11,606 bases of DNA from an uncultured Collinsella sp. (GCA_938036665.1 CALHWR010000042.1:1-11606), one strand, 5' to 3'; counted from the stretch's first letter, positions 1 through 7,066 are shown. A program made the numbers and translations. The notes: generated from the letters alone by a model not told the origin.

Positions 1-840
1 GTCGCCCATGGGGCCGCCCACGACAAAGCGGCCGGTGGGGTTCACGTAGATGTCCGCGTTGTCCCACGGCATGTTCTCGGCGGCCATGACCGGGGTGATG
101 ACGTGCTCGATGAGGTCGGCCTTGATCTTGCCCATGTCCTCGATCTCGGCGGCGTGCTGCGTGGAGATGACGATGGTCGTGACCTCGACGGGCTTGCCTT
201 CCTCGTAGCGCACGGTGACCTGGGTCTTGCCGTCGGGACGCAGATAGGCGAGGGTGCCGTCGTGACGCACGGCGGCCAGGCGCTCGGCCAGGCGGCTTGC
301 CAGGTAGTGCGGCATGGGCATGAGGGTCTTGGTCTCGTTGGAGGCATAACCGAACATCATGCCCTGGTCGCCGGCGCCGATCAGGTCGATCGGGTCGGTG
401 GTAGCGCCGGTCTGGGTCTCGAAGGACTCGTCGACGCCCTGGGCGATATCGGGCGACTGCTCGTGGATGAGGCTCATAACGCCGCAGGTGTCGCAGTCAA
501 AACCGAACTTGGCGCGGTTGTAGCCAATGCGGCGGATGACGCCGCGGGCGATTTCCTGTACGTCGACGTAGGCCTGGGTGCGAATCTCGCCGGCGACGAT
601 GACCGTGCCGGTGGTCACGAGGGTCTCGCAGGCGCAGCGGACGTTCTCTACGTTGGCGGGCACACCGTTGGGCGCAATATAGCCCTGCTCCTGCAGCTCT
701 ATTTCTTTGGCGAGGATTGCGTCGAGGACGGCGTCGCTGATCTGGTCAGCGATCTTATCGGGATGACCTTCGGTCACCGACTCCGACGTAAAAACAAAGG
801 ACCCGTGTTGGGGTGGGATGGAACGAAGTTCTTCTGACAT
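1..840 (-). CDS. metK: S-adenosylmethionine synthetase (MetK), 3'-truncated by window edge
   Basis: Makes S-adenosylmethionine from methionine and ATP in the cytoplasm. The start at 840 opens [20 protein letters not shown]; the first 280 codons are in the window and the reading frame is still open at base 1. Visible family motifs are GHPDK at residues 25-29 (ATP and methionine binding), [12 protein letters not shown] from residue 155, DGKTQVT, and [14 protein letters not shown] at the window edge, which is the conserved glycine-rich stretch. The N-terminus is about 10 residues longer than in E. coli MetK. Two further insertions, around residues 44-65 and before the GAGDQG motif, push that motif about 40 residues later than in E. 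coli. A GAAAGGA ribosome-binding site (846-852 on the complement) lies 5 bases upstream of the start. The gene is divergent from gltX. Identification is secure; only the C-terminal part is missing. Confidence 0.97.
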   Translation of the reverse strand, partial: MSEELRSIPPQHGSFVFTSESVTEGHPDKIADQISDAVLDAILAKEIELQEQGYIAPNGVPANVENVRCACETLVTTGTVIVAGEIRTQAYVDVQEIARGVIRRIGYNRAKFGFDCDTCGVMSLIHEQSPDIAQGVDESFETQTGATTDPIDLIGAGDQGMMFGYASNETKTLMPMPHYLASRLAERLAAVRHDGTLAYLRPDGKTQVTVRYEEGKPVEVTTIVISTQHAAEIEDMGKIKADLIEHVITPVMAAENMPWDNADIYVNPTGRFVVGGPMGD

Positions 841-862
841 GATTGTCCTTTCAAAAACGTGT

Positions 863-889
863 CCCGGCGACCGTTACCATTCCGCCGGG
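863..889 (-). promoter_or_regulatory. Hairpin in the metK leader
   Basis: Read on the minus strand, CCCGGCG (889-883) pairs perfectly with CGCCGGG (869-863) around a 13-base loop. ACACGTTTTTG follows, then the metK ribosome-binding site. A GC stem with a short T-run just ahead of the gene could act as an attenuator or leader structure. The sequence does not match any SAM riboswitch consensus I can recall, and the T-run starts about 5 bases after the stem, so function is open. Confidence 0.35.
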
Positions 890-907
890 CTCTCTATGCA
901 AGGGCAC

Positions 908-936
908 ATCATAGCGCGTAAATCAAACATTCACAC
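908..936 (-). promoter_or_regulatory. Possible metK promoter
   Basis: On the minus strand TATGAT (913-908) matches 5 of 6 bases of the sigma-70 -10 box. GTGTGA (936-931), 17 bases upstream, is a poor -35 box (3 of 6). A start near base 901 would give a leader of about 60 bases that includes the hairpin at 863-889. The call rests on the -10 box and the spacing only. Confidence 0.3.
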
Positions 937-949
937 CCTTTCCGCACCT

Positions 950-1039
950 ACTCATTGGGGACAGACTTAAATGATCAGCCTTACCTAAGTGCCGACAGGT
1001 TGCCCAAAGACTGATCATTTAAGTCTGTCCCCAATGAGT
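950..1039. repeat. Perfect 29-bp inverted repeat, 32-nt loop (IR1)
   Basis: The left arm (950-978) begins ACTCATTGGGGACAG and ends AAATGATCAG. The right arm (1011-1039) is its exact reverse complement. The 32-base loop is 979-1010. A further 7-bp match, TCCGCAC (941-947) with GTGCGGA (1055-1061), could extend a cruciform across an internal loop. There is no T-tract after either arm, so it is not a standard terminator. It fills the space between the putative metK and gltX promoters. The arm contains GGGACA and ATGATCAG, resembling GGGACA and TAATCAG in the repeat at 2676-2777. Confidence 0.9.
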
Positions 1040-1052
1040 GGGTCGGTGCCCT

Positions 1053-1083
1053 TTGTGCGGAGGTTGCTTTGATGCTTTATACT
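1053..1083 (+). promoter_or_regulatory. Weak candidate gltX promoter
   Basis: TATACT at 1078-1083 matches 5 of 6 bases of a -10 box, about 40 bases before the gltX start. No good -35 box is present: TTGTGC (1053-1058) is 19 bases away, which is long, and GTGCGG (1055-1060) has the right spacing but a poor match. Confidence 0.25.
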
Positions 1084-1111
1084 GGTGCGGTTAGACATCC
1101 ATCCTGTAATC

Positions 1112-1117
1112 GAGGAG
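1112..1117 (+). promoter_or_regulatory. Ribosome-binding site fixing the gltX start
   Basis: GAGGAG ends 6 bases before the ATG at 1124. An in-frame GTG at 1085 would add 13 residues unlike the family, has no comparable binding site, and falls beside the likely -10 box. The ATG is therefore preferred. Confidence 0.8.
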
Positions 1118-1123
1118 ATTTCC

Positions 1124-2599
1124 ATGGCATCAGACGTTCGCGTCCGCTTTGCACCCTCACCGACGGGCAAGCTGCACATCGGCGGCGCCCGCACCGCTAT
1201 CTATAACTGGGCTTTCGCCCGCGCTAACGGCGGCACGTTCATCCTGCGCATCGACGACACCGACCCCACCCGCTCCACCGACGAAAACACGCAGATCATC
1301 CTGCGCGCCATGCGTTGGCTTGGCCTGGACTGGGACGAGGGTCCCGAGGTGGGCGGCGACTATGGCCCCTACGCCCAGACCGAGCGCCTGGACCTGTATA
1401 AGCAGGCCGCCCAGAAGCTTTGGGATGAGGGCAAGGCCTATCCCTGCTTCTGCACCAAGGAGCAGCTCGACGCCGACCGCAAGGCCGCGCAGGAGCGCAA
1501 GGACCCCTTCCAGGGCTATCAGCGCCGCTGCCGCGATCTTGATCCCGAGGAGGCCCGCCGCCGCATCGAGGCCGGCGAGTCCTACGTCCTGCGCATCAAG
1601 GTGCCCGAGGACCGCGGCGACGTCCGTATCCACGACGCCGTCCACGGCGAAGTGACCTTCGACGCCAAGGAGCTCGACGACTTTGTCATCTTCCGCTCCG
1701 ATGGCACGCCCACGTACAACTTCGCGACCGTCGTCGACGACGCCATGATGAAGATCACCCATGTCATCCGCGGCGACGACCACCTGTCCAACACCCCGCG
1801 CCAGGTCATGGTCTACGAGGCCCTCGGCGCGCCCGTGCCCACGTTCGCCCACATCTCCATGATCCTGGGCGCCGACGGTAAGAAGCTCTCCAAGCGCCAC
1901 GGCGCAACTTCGGTGGAGGAGTACCGCGACGCCGGTTACCTTTCCGACGCCTTCGTCAACTACCTGGCGCTGCTCGGCTGGTCGCTCGACGGCGAGACCA
2001 CGATCATCCCGCGCGATGTCCTAGCCAGCAAGTTCTCGCTCGACCGCATCTCCAAGAACCCGGCGACCTTCGATCCCAAGAAGCTCGATTGGGTCAATGC
2101 CGAGTACATCAACGGCATGTCCGACGCGCAGTTTGCCGATGAAATCATGGTCCCCGAACTGCACGAGGCAGGTCTCATCGAGGGCAACGTCGAGTACGGC
2201 GAGGACTGGATTGATGCGCTTGCCGCCATCGTCAAGCCGCGCACCAAGATGCCGGCCGACGCCGTGACCGTCGCCGCTCCCATCTTTGCTACGGCCGAGA
2301 CGCTCGAGTATGACGAGAAATCCGTTAACAAGGGCCTGGCTAAGGAAGGCCTTGGCGCCATTCTGGATGCCGCCAAGGCCGCGCTCGAGGGCGTGGACAA
2401 GTGGACTGCCGAGGCCATCGACGCCGCGCTTGAGCCGCTGCCCGAGCAGATGGACCTCAAGAAGCGCGTGGTGTTCCAGGCCGTGCGCGTCGCCGTCTGC
2501 GGCAACATGGTGAGCCCTCCGCTGGGCGAGACCATGGCGCTCGTCGGCCGCGACGACTGCCTGGCGCGTATCGACCGCGCTCGCACGATGGCGCTGTAG
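1124..2599 (+). CDS. gltX: Glutamyl-tRNA synthetase
   Basis: Class I aminoacyl-tRNA synthetase that charges tRNA(Glu) with glutamate in the cytoplasm. The protein is 491 residues, a normal length. It opens MASDVRVRFAPSPTGKLHIGG, so the HIGH signature is HIGG at residues 18-21. The KMSKS-type loop is KKLSKR at 253-258. FAPSPTG, RIDDTDPTRS and RGDDHLSNTPRQ are all typical of GluRS rather than GlnRS. A zinc-site remnant is visible: C108-x-C110 and C136, but the residue equivalent to the fourth E. coli ligand (His) is Asp138, so the site may be altered. The C-terminal third is the helical anticodon-binding domain. Whether the enzyme is discriminating, or also charges tRNA(Gln) for GatCAB, cannot be read here. 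Codons are strongly C-ending. A clear terminator follows and the gene looks monocistronic. Confidence 0.97.
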   Translation: MASDVRVRFAPSPTGKLHIGGARTAIYNWAFARANGGTFILRIDDTDPTRSTDENTQIILRAMRWLGLDWDEGPEVGGDYGPYAQTERLDLYKQAAQKLWDEGKAYPCFCTKEQLDADRKAAQERKDPFQGYQRRCRDLDPEEARRRIEAGESYVLRIKVPEDRGDVRIHDAVHGEVTFDAKELDDFVIFRSDGTPTYNFATVVDDAMMKITHVIRGDDHLSNTPRQVMVYEALGAPVPTFAHISMILGADGKKLSKRHGATSVEEYRDAGYLSDAFVNYLALLGWSLDGETTIIPRDVLASKFSLDRISKNPATFDPKKLDWVNAEYINGMSDAQFADEIMVPELHEAGLIEGNVEYGEDWIDALAAIVKPRTKMPADAVTVAAPIFATAETLEYDEKSVNKGLAKEGLGAILDAAKAALEGVDKWTAEAIDAALEPLPEQMDLKKRVVFQAVRVAVCGNMVSPPLGETMALVGRDDCLARIDRARTMAL

Positions 2600-2622
2600 T
2601 AGACGCGCAAATGCATGTATCC

Positions 2623-2656
2623 GAGCCCCGTTCACCCGAGCGGGGCTCTTGTTTCT
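2623..2656 (+). terminator. Rho-independent terminator after gltX
   Basis: GAGCCCCG (2623-2630) pairs perfectly with CGGGGCTC (2641-2648) around a 10-base loop and is followed by TTGTTTCT. It begins 24 bases after the gltX stop. Confidence 0.88.
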
Positions 2657-2675
2657 GTACCGATGAGTGGGTTGC

Positions 2676-2777
2676 TGGGACAAAATAATCAGTAGTGTTT
2701 GTCCCATGTTCGAGTGACGCAACGAGCTCGACACTCGTATCGGCCATGGGACAAACTCTACTGATTGTTTTGTCCCA
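2676..2777. repeat. Nested 33-bp inverted repeat with four TGGGACAAA boxes (IR2)
   Basis: Arms 2676-2708 and 2745-2777 are reverse complements except for one T-G wobble and one T-T mismatch; the loop is 36 bases. Each arm is itself a short inverted repeat: TGGGACAAA, 13 bases, TTTGTCCCA. Boxes lie at 2676-2684, 2698-2706, 2747-2755 and 2769-2777. The loop holds a third level, CGAGTG (2711-2716) with CACTCG (2732-2737). The DNA can fold as one long hairpin or two small ones. It ends 32 bases before priA, with no convincing promoter between the gltX terminator and priA outside it. Confidence 0.9.
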
Positions 2778-2809
2778 CCCCTTTCAGGTCCGTTCGTTAG
2801 AGGTGGTGT

Positions 2810-5263
2810 ATGGCTCAACAACTGTCGCTGTTTGGTTTGCCGGAACCGGAGGAAGCTCCGGTGAAGCCCAAGCCTGCCGCTGCCTCGGCTCAGTCTAAGC
2901 CTTCGCCCGAGCCCCCTGCCGCCTACGCGAGCGTGGTCCTCGACATCCCCACCCGTGCGCTGTCGGAACCGTTTGCTTACGGCATCCCCGAGTCCCTTGC
3001 CAACGAGGTCCAGATCGGATCCACGGTCCTGGTCCACTTTGGTAACCGTGCCGCCGCGGGCTATGTCGTCGACATTGCGCCTGATCTGGGCGATCTGCCG
3101 GGCAACAACTCCCTCGACCCGGTGCGCATCAAGCCCATCGAGGCCATCCTCAGCAAACCGCTCTTTACCGCCGAAGCCGCCCGCATCGCACGTTGGATGA
3201 GCCGCGAGTATGTCGCGACGCTTTCCGAGTGTCTGCGCCTGTTCTTGCCTCCGGGTGGCAGCCCGCGTGTGGTCAAGGGCGACGACGGTGTGTGGACGGT
3301 TGAGCGTCCAGCCGTCAAACCCATCCAAAACCGCTGGGTGATGCTTACGCCCGAAGGCTTTGACTACACGCCACCCAAGACCGCGGTCCGCCAGCGCCAA
3401 CTCATCGAGGCGCTCCAGTGTGGTCCTGTCACGACGCGCGACCTCAACCTTCTCTATAACAGTATGTCGGCGACCATCAAGGCGCTCGAAAAACGCGGCA
3501 TCGTGGTGGTGGAGGAGCGCCGTGCCTGGCGCGGTTGCAGCGAGCAGACTACGCTGTCCTCGGCAAGCGGCAAGGCGCCGGTCTCCCTTACCAACGGCCA
3601 GCAACAGGCACTCGCGCAGATTGAGCGCGCCCGCCTTGACGCTCATGGCGACGTGGTGCTGGTTGACGGCGTCACCGGCTCCGGCAAAACCGAGGTTTAC
3701 CTCTCCGCTATCGAGCGCGTGCTCGCGGCAGGCCGCTCTGCCTGCGTGCTCGTGCCCGAGATCTCGCTGACGGCCCAGACCGTCGGCCGCTTCCGCTCGC
3801 GCTTTGGCGAGACGGTCGCCGTGTTCCATTCGCGTCTATCTGCTGGCGAGCGCCTGGACCAGTGGGATATGGTCGCCAGCGGTGCGGCCCGCGTGGTCGT
3901 CGGCGCCCGCTCAGCGCTCTTTTGCCCGCTTGACGACCTGGGCCTCATCATCATCGACGAGGAACACGAGACCAGTTACAAGCAGGGCTCCAGCCCGCGC
4001 TACCATGCGCGCGAGGTTGCGGCCGAGATGGCGCGCCGCTATCGCTGCCCACTTGTGCTGGGCTCGGCCACGCCTTCTGCCGAGGCCCTCGACCACTGCC
4101 GCCATGGAACGTATAACGGCACCACTTGGACGCGCGTCGAGATGCCCGAGCGCCCGGGACACGCCGTGCTGCCCGAGGTCCGCATTGCCGACCTGCGCCG
4201 CGAGTTTTCGCACGGTAGCCGCTCCATGTTCTCAAAACCCTTGATGGAGGGATTGGAGCGTGTGGCCGAGCGCCGCGAGAAGGCCGTGTTGCTGCATAAC
4301 CGCCGTGGCTTTGCGCCGTTCCTGATGTGTCGCGAGTGCGGCTGCGTTCCCACCTGCAACCACTGCTCCACAGCGCTTACGTATCACGAGCGCACGCACA
4401 CGCTGCAATGTCACACATGCGGATCCTCCTGGCACGTGCAGCCGTATCCCGCGCCCACGAGTCGTTGCCCCAAATGTGGCAGTCGCTACCTGGCAAAAAT
4501 GGGGCTGGGCACGCAGCAGATCGAGGACGCACTGCACCAGATGCTGCCCGAGGACGTCGCCATCATCCGCATGGATGCCGATTCCACGCGCGGCAAGGAT
4601 GCGCACAAAAAGCTGCTCGAGCAGTTCGATGCGGCCGATTGCGCCGTGTTGCTGGGCACCCAGATGATCGCCAAAGGCCTCGACTTTCCCCAGGTCACGC
4701 TCGTGGGTGTGGTCAATGCCGATTTCGCCCTCAAGCTGCCGGATTTCCGCGCAGGGGAGCGCGCCTACGATTTGCTTGAGCAGGTCGCCGGTCGCGCCGG
4801 TCGCGGCGATCGCCCTGGCGAGGTCATCATCCAGACGTATCTGCCCGAGGATCCGGTCATCCGCGCCGTCGCCGAGCACGATCGCTCGATCTTTACCGAC
4901 TATGACCTGGACCAGCGCCGTGACGCACTGTATCCGCCGTTCGTGCGCCTGGTTAACATTTTGGTGTGGTCGGCAAGCCGCGACGATGCGCAGGATTATA
5001 TCGGGCGCATCGCAAAGCTTCTTAAGCGCCGCTGGCATGCCGCCGCGCCCGATTTTTTGCGGGCGGGGAGTGCCGTGCCGCAGGTGCTAGGCCCGGCTTC
5101 GTGTGTAATCGAGAGAGCCAAGGACCGTTACCGCTTCCATCTGCTTGTGAAGTCGCCTGTGGGGTACCATGTCTCTGATGATATCGACGCCTGCCTCAAA
5201 GAGGTGGGCTCTGTGCGCGGCGTGAGCGTGAGCGTTGACGTCGATGCCTATGATTTGATGTAA
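2810..5263 (+). CDS. priA: Primosomal protein N' (PriA), replication-restart helicase
   Basis: Superfamily 2 3'-to-5' DNA helicase that recognises abandoned forks and reloads the replicative helicase. The protein is 817 residues, longer than E. coli PriA (about 730). Residues 1-38 are a Pro/Ala/Lys-rich, probably disordered tail opening MAQQLSLFGL. The 3'-end DNA-binding domain follows from about residue 40 (SVVLDIPTRALSEPFAYGIP). The Walker A motif is GVTGSGKT at 287-294 and the Walker B is DEEH at 383-386. Eight zinc-binding cysteines are present: 507, 510, 516, 519, 534, 537, 553 and 556. Helicase motifs GTQMIAKGLDFP and QVAGRAGR (658-665) are intact. This is a full helicase, unlike the degenerate PriA of mycobacteria. 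A GAGGTGG binding site precedes the ATG. def starts 18 bases after the stop. Oddity: the N-terminal QLSLF matches the beta-clamp-binding consensus. Confidence 0.97.
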   Translation: MAQQLSLFGLPEPEEAPVKPKPAAASAQSKPSPEPPAAYASVVLDIPTRALSEPFAYGIPESLANEVQIGSTVLVHFGNRAAAGYVVDIAPDLGDLPGNNSLDPVRIKPIEAILSKPLFTAEAARIARWMSREYVATLSECLRLFLPPGGSPRVVKGDDGVWTVERPAVKPIQNRWVMLTPEGFDYTPPKTAVRQRQLIEALQCGPVTTRDLNLLYNSMSATIKALEKRGIVVVEERRAWRGCSEQTTLSSASGKAPVSLTNGQQQALAQIERARLDAHGDVVLVDGVTGSGKTEVYLSAIERVLAAGRSACVLVPEISLTAQTVGRFRSRFGETVAVFHSRLSAGERLDQWDMVASGAARVVVGARSALFCPLDDLGLIIIDEEHETSYKQGSSPRYHAREVAAEMARRYRCPLVLGSATPSAEALDHCRHGTYNGTTWTRVEMPERPGHAVLPEVRIADLRREFSHGSRSMFSKPLMEGLERVAERREKAVLLHNRRGFAPFLMCRECGCVPTCNHCSTALTYHERTHTLQCHTCGSSWHVQPYPAPTSRCPKCGSRYLAKMGLGTQQIEDALHQMLPEDVAIIRMDADSTRGKDAHKKLLEQFDAADCAVLLGTQMIAKGLDFPQVTLVGVVNADFALKLPDFRAGERAYDLLEQVAGRAGRGDRPGEVIIQTYLPEDPVIRAVAEHDRSIFTDYDLDQRRDALYPPFVRLVNILVWSASRDDAQDYIGRIAKLLKRRWHAAAPDFLRAGSAVPQVLGPASCVIERAKDRYRFHLLVKSPVGYHVSDDIDACLKEVGSVRGVSVSVDVDAYDLM

Positions 5264-5269
5264 CAACCC

Positions 5270-5276
5270 GAAAGGA
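5270..5276 (+). promoter_or_regulatory. Ribosome-binding site deciding the def start
   Basis: GAAAGGA ends 5 bases before the ATG at 5282. The in-frame ATG at 5276 overlaps this site and cannot use it, so the later ATG is chosen. Confidence 0.75.
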
Positions 5277-5281
5277 TGGCC

Positions 5282-5818
5282 ATGGAAGCCAACGGAATCG
5301 TACTGTCGCCCGACCCTCGCCTGCGTCAGGAGTGCGCCGTGATCGAGGAGATCACCCCGGCGATCGAGGCGCTTGCCGAGAAGATGAAGAAGATGATGTT
5401 CGACAACGGTGGTTGCGGCCTGGCTGCTCCGCAGATCGGCGAGCTTATTCAGCTCGTCACCATCGACTGCGACTACAGCGACAAGAACGACTACGACCCG
5501 TACGTGCTCATCAACCCTGTCATTGTTGAGCAGAGCGACCATCTGGTGCCGTTTAGCGAGGGCTGCCTGTCCATCCCTGGCATTAGCTGCGAGATCGAGC
5601 GTCCCGACCATGTCGTCGTCGAGGCGTACGACTTGGACGCCAACCTGATTCGCTACGAAGCTTCGGGCGACCTGTTCTGCGTGTGCCTGCAGCACGAGAT
5701 CGATCACCTGCACGGCAACACCATGTTCGAGCGACTGAAGCCGATGCAGAGGATCAAGGCAGTCAAGGAGTACCAGGACGCCCTGGCCCGCGGCGCTCGA
5801 CCGGGCGAGACGGAGTAG
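5282..5818 (+). CDS. def: Peptide deformylase
   Basis: Metalloenzyme that removes the N-formyl group from nascent proteins at the ribosome exit. The protein is 178 residues, normal for the family. All three signature motifs are present: motif I GCGLAAPQ (residues 44-51), motif II EGCLS (93-97), where Cys95 is the metal ligand, and motif III QHEIDH (137-142), where His138 and His142 bind the metal and Glu139 is catalytic. An ATG six bases upstream would add only Met-Ala and is judged less likely from the ribosome-binding site. It follows priA closely and probably shares its transcript. The product acts on proteins begun with the formyl-Met-tRNA made by Fmt, encoded just downstream. Confidence 0.96.
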   Translation: MEANGIVLSPDPRLRQECAVIEEITPAIEALAEKMKKMMFDNGGCGLAAPQIGELIQLVTIDCDYSDKNDYDPYVLINPVIVEQSDHLVPFSEGCLSIPGISCEIERPDHVVVEAYDLDANLIRYEASGDLFCVCLQHEIDHLHGNTMFERLKPMQRIKAVKEYQDALARGARPGETE

Positions 5819-5826
5819 GTCCCACC

Positions 5827-5928
5827 GTCCCCGGTGCTGAGCGCACACATATCATCCCGTGCTCAAACATTCTCGCTTTGCTGCGAAACTCCGCGCGGGA
5901 CGATATGTGCGCGCTCAGCACCGGGGAC
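5827..5928. repeat. 36-bp imperfect inverted repeat, 30-nt loop (IR3)
   Basis: The left arm (5827-5862) begins GTCCCCGGTGCTGAGCGC. The right arm (5893-5928) ends with the reverse complement. The outer 18 bp are perfect; further in there are two A-C mismatches and one T-G wobble. The repeat starts 9 bases after the def stop. Its sequence differs from the other repeats here apart from the GTCCC/GGGAC ends. No T-tract follows; the real terminator lies about 75 bases downstream. Confidence 0.88.
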
Positions 5929-6004
5929 TGCGTTGTTCTGGCTCGGTTCGCCCGGGTGCCGTTGGGCCAGGGAGGGGCGTCTTCGCTGATAGGTGCTTTG
6001 TTGG

Positions 6005-6036
6005 AAGAGCTGCTTTTATTGCGGCTCTTTCTTTGG
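6005..6036 (+). terminator. Rho-independent terminator after def
   Basis: AAGAGCTGC (6005-6013) pairs with GCGGCTCTT (6021-6029), with one G-U pair and a 7-base loop. TCTTTGGTTTT follows. It should end the priA-def transcript, which implies that fmt has its own promoter. Confidence 0.8.
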
Positions 6037-6145
6037 TTTTGGGTATATTTGTTCTTGTTGAAATGTTATTGCGGATGGACTGGTGACTTGGCTTTCCGCT
6101 GGTCTTTGTAGCCGTCTCGGCTTTGGTTGAGGGGAGACGATCTTT
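6037..6145 (+). promoter_or_regulatory. fmt leader: T-rich region with SD-overlapping hairpin
   Basis: The space between the def terminator and fmt is T-rich and contains TATATT (6044-6049) and TGTTAT (6064-6069), but I could not pair either with a convincing -35 box. Near the gene, CGTCTC (6113-6118) can pair with GAGACG (6134-6139). The latter overlaps the likely ribosome-binding site GAGGGGAG (6129-6136), so the stem would partly hide it. Confidence 0.35.
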
Positions 6146-7066
6146 ATGCGTATTGTGTTTATGGGTACGCCCGATTTTGCTGTGCCTTCTTTGACTTCGC
6201 TTGTCGAGGCTGGAAACGAGATTGCGCTTGTTGTTACTCGTCCTGATGCTGTTCGTGGGCGTGGTAAGAAGCTGGAGCCGTCTCCTGTTAAGGCTAAGGC
6301 GCTCGAGCTTGGTCTGCCTGTTGTTGAGGCTAATCGTATGACGCCTGAGGTTGTTGAGGTGCTCCAGGCTGCCCAGGCTGACATTTTCTGTGTGGCTGCT
6401 TATGGCTGCATTTTGCCTGATGACGTGCTGCATATGGCACCGCTCGGCATTGTGAATGTTCATGCTTCCTTGCTGCCTCGTTGGCGTGGCGCCGCTCCTA
6501 TTCAGCGTGCCATTCTTGCTGGTGATGAGATTGCTGGCGTTTCTATCATGCGCATTGGGCATGGCGTGGATACTGGTGCTTATTGTGCTCAGGCTTCCAC
6601 GTCGGTTGCCGGTAAGCATGCCGAGGCGCTGACTATGGAGCTCGCTGAGCTCGGCGGCAAACTGCTTGCCGATACGCTTCCCTCTCTTGCCGATGGCACT
6701 GCCGTGTGGACTGAACAGGATGAGGCGCTCGTTACCCATGCTGCCAAGATTTCTAAGCAGGAGATGCGCTTGGATCCGCAAATGGCGGCGCTCGATTGCG
6801 TGCGTCATGTGCTCGCTTCGTCCGATACCGCGCCTGCTCGTTGCGTGATTGCCGGCAAGACCGTGCGTGTGCTCGATGCTGCGGCGGCTGATGTGTTGCT
6901 TGGCGAGGGTCAGGTTCTCGTTAAGGCCAAGCGTGTTTACCTTGGCCTTTCCGATGGCTCGGTTGAGTTGCTTGAGGTTAAGCCTGATGGCAAGCGTGCT
7001 ATGACTGCTTCTGCTTGGGCTGCTGGCCTGCAGGGTGCCGATCTTTCGTGGAGTGTTTTGTCATGA
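6146..7066 (+). CDS. fmt: Methionyl-tRNA formyltransferase
   Basis: Transfers a formyl group from 10-formyltetrahydrofolate to initiator Met-tRNA. The protein is 306 residues, normal length. It opens MRIVFMGTPDFAVPSL, a typical start for the family. The folate-binding and catalytic signature is NVHASLLPRWRG (104-115), with Asn104, His106 and, downstream, Asp142 in GVDTG as the catalytic triad. RGRGKKL at 37-43 corresponds to the loop that contacts the tRNA acceptor stem. The C-terminal half is the OB-fold tRNA-binding domain. The last four bases overlap the rsmB start (ATGA), so the two are probably translationally coupled. Oddity: codons are strongly T-ending (GTT, GCT, CGT, GAT, ATT, AAT), unlike gltX or the beginning and end of rsmB. 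Confidence 0.96.
   Translation: MRIVFMGTPDFAVPSLTSLVEAGNEIALVVTRPDAVRGRGKKLEPSPVKAKALELGLPVVEANRMTPEVVEVLQAAQADIFCVAAYGCILPDDVLHMAPLGIVNVHASLLPRWRGAAPIQRAILAGDEIAGVSIMRIGHGVDTGAYCAQASTSVAGKHAEALTMELAELGGKLLADTLPSLADGTAVWTEQDEALVTHAAKISKQEMRLDPQMAALDCVRHVLASSDTAPARCVIAGKTVRVLDAAAADVLLGEGQVLVKAKRVYLGLSDGSVELLEVKPDGKRAMTASAWAAGLQGADLSWSVLS

Noticed and set aside
103..837. 244-codon plus-strand frame opposite metK
   Set aside because: The minus strand encodes unmistakable MetK motifs; this is its shadow.
950..1039. IR1 as a bidirectional terminator or a T-box leader for gltX
   Set aside because: There is no T-tract on either side, no gene converges on it, and no T-box sequence is visible; it also lies upstream of the likely gltX start point.
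1085..1123. Upstream GTG as the gltX start
   Set aside because: It would add 13 residues not found in the family, whereas the ATG at 1124 has a good GAGGAG site at proper spacing.
950..2777. The repeats as part of a CRISPR array
   Set aside because: They are inverted, not direct, repeats separated by whole genes, with no spacers or cas genes.
2021..3829. 602-codon open frame on the minus strand across gltX, IR2 and priA
   Set aside because: It is antisense to two clearly identified genes, has no recognisable domain, and crosses a terminator and repeat. High GC with strong third-position bias produces such frames.
5915..6808. 297-codon minus-strand frame antisense to fmt
   Set aside because: Its Asn/Arg/Thr/Ser-rich product simply mirrors the T-ending codons of fmt, and no family features are seen.
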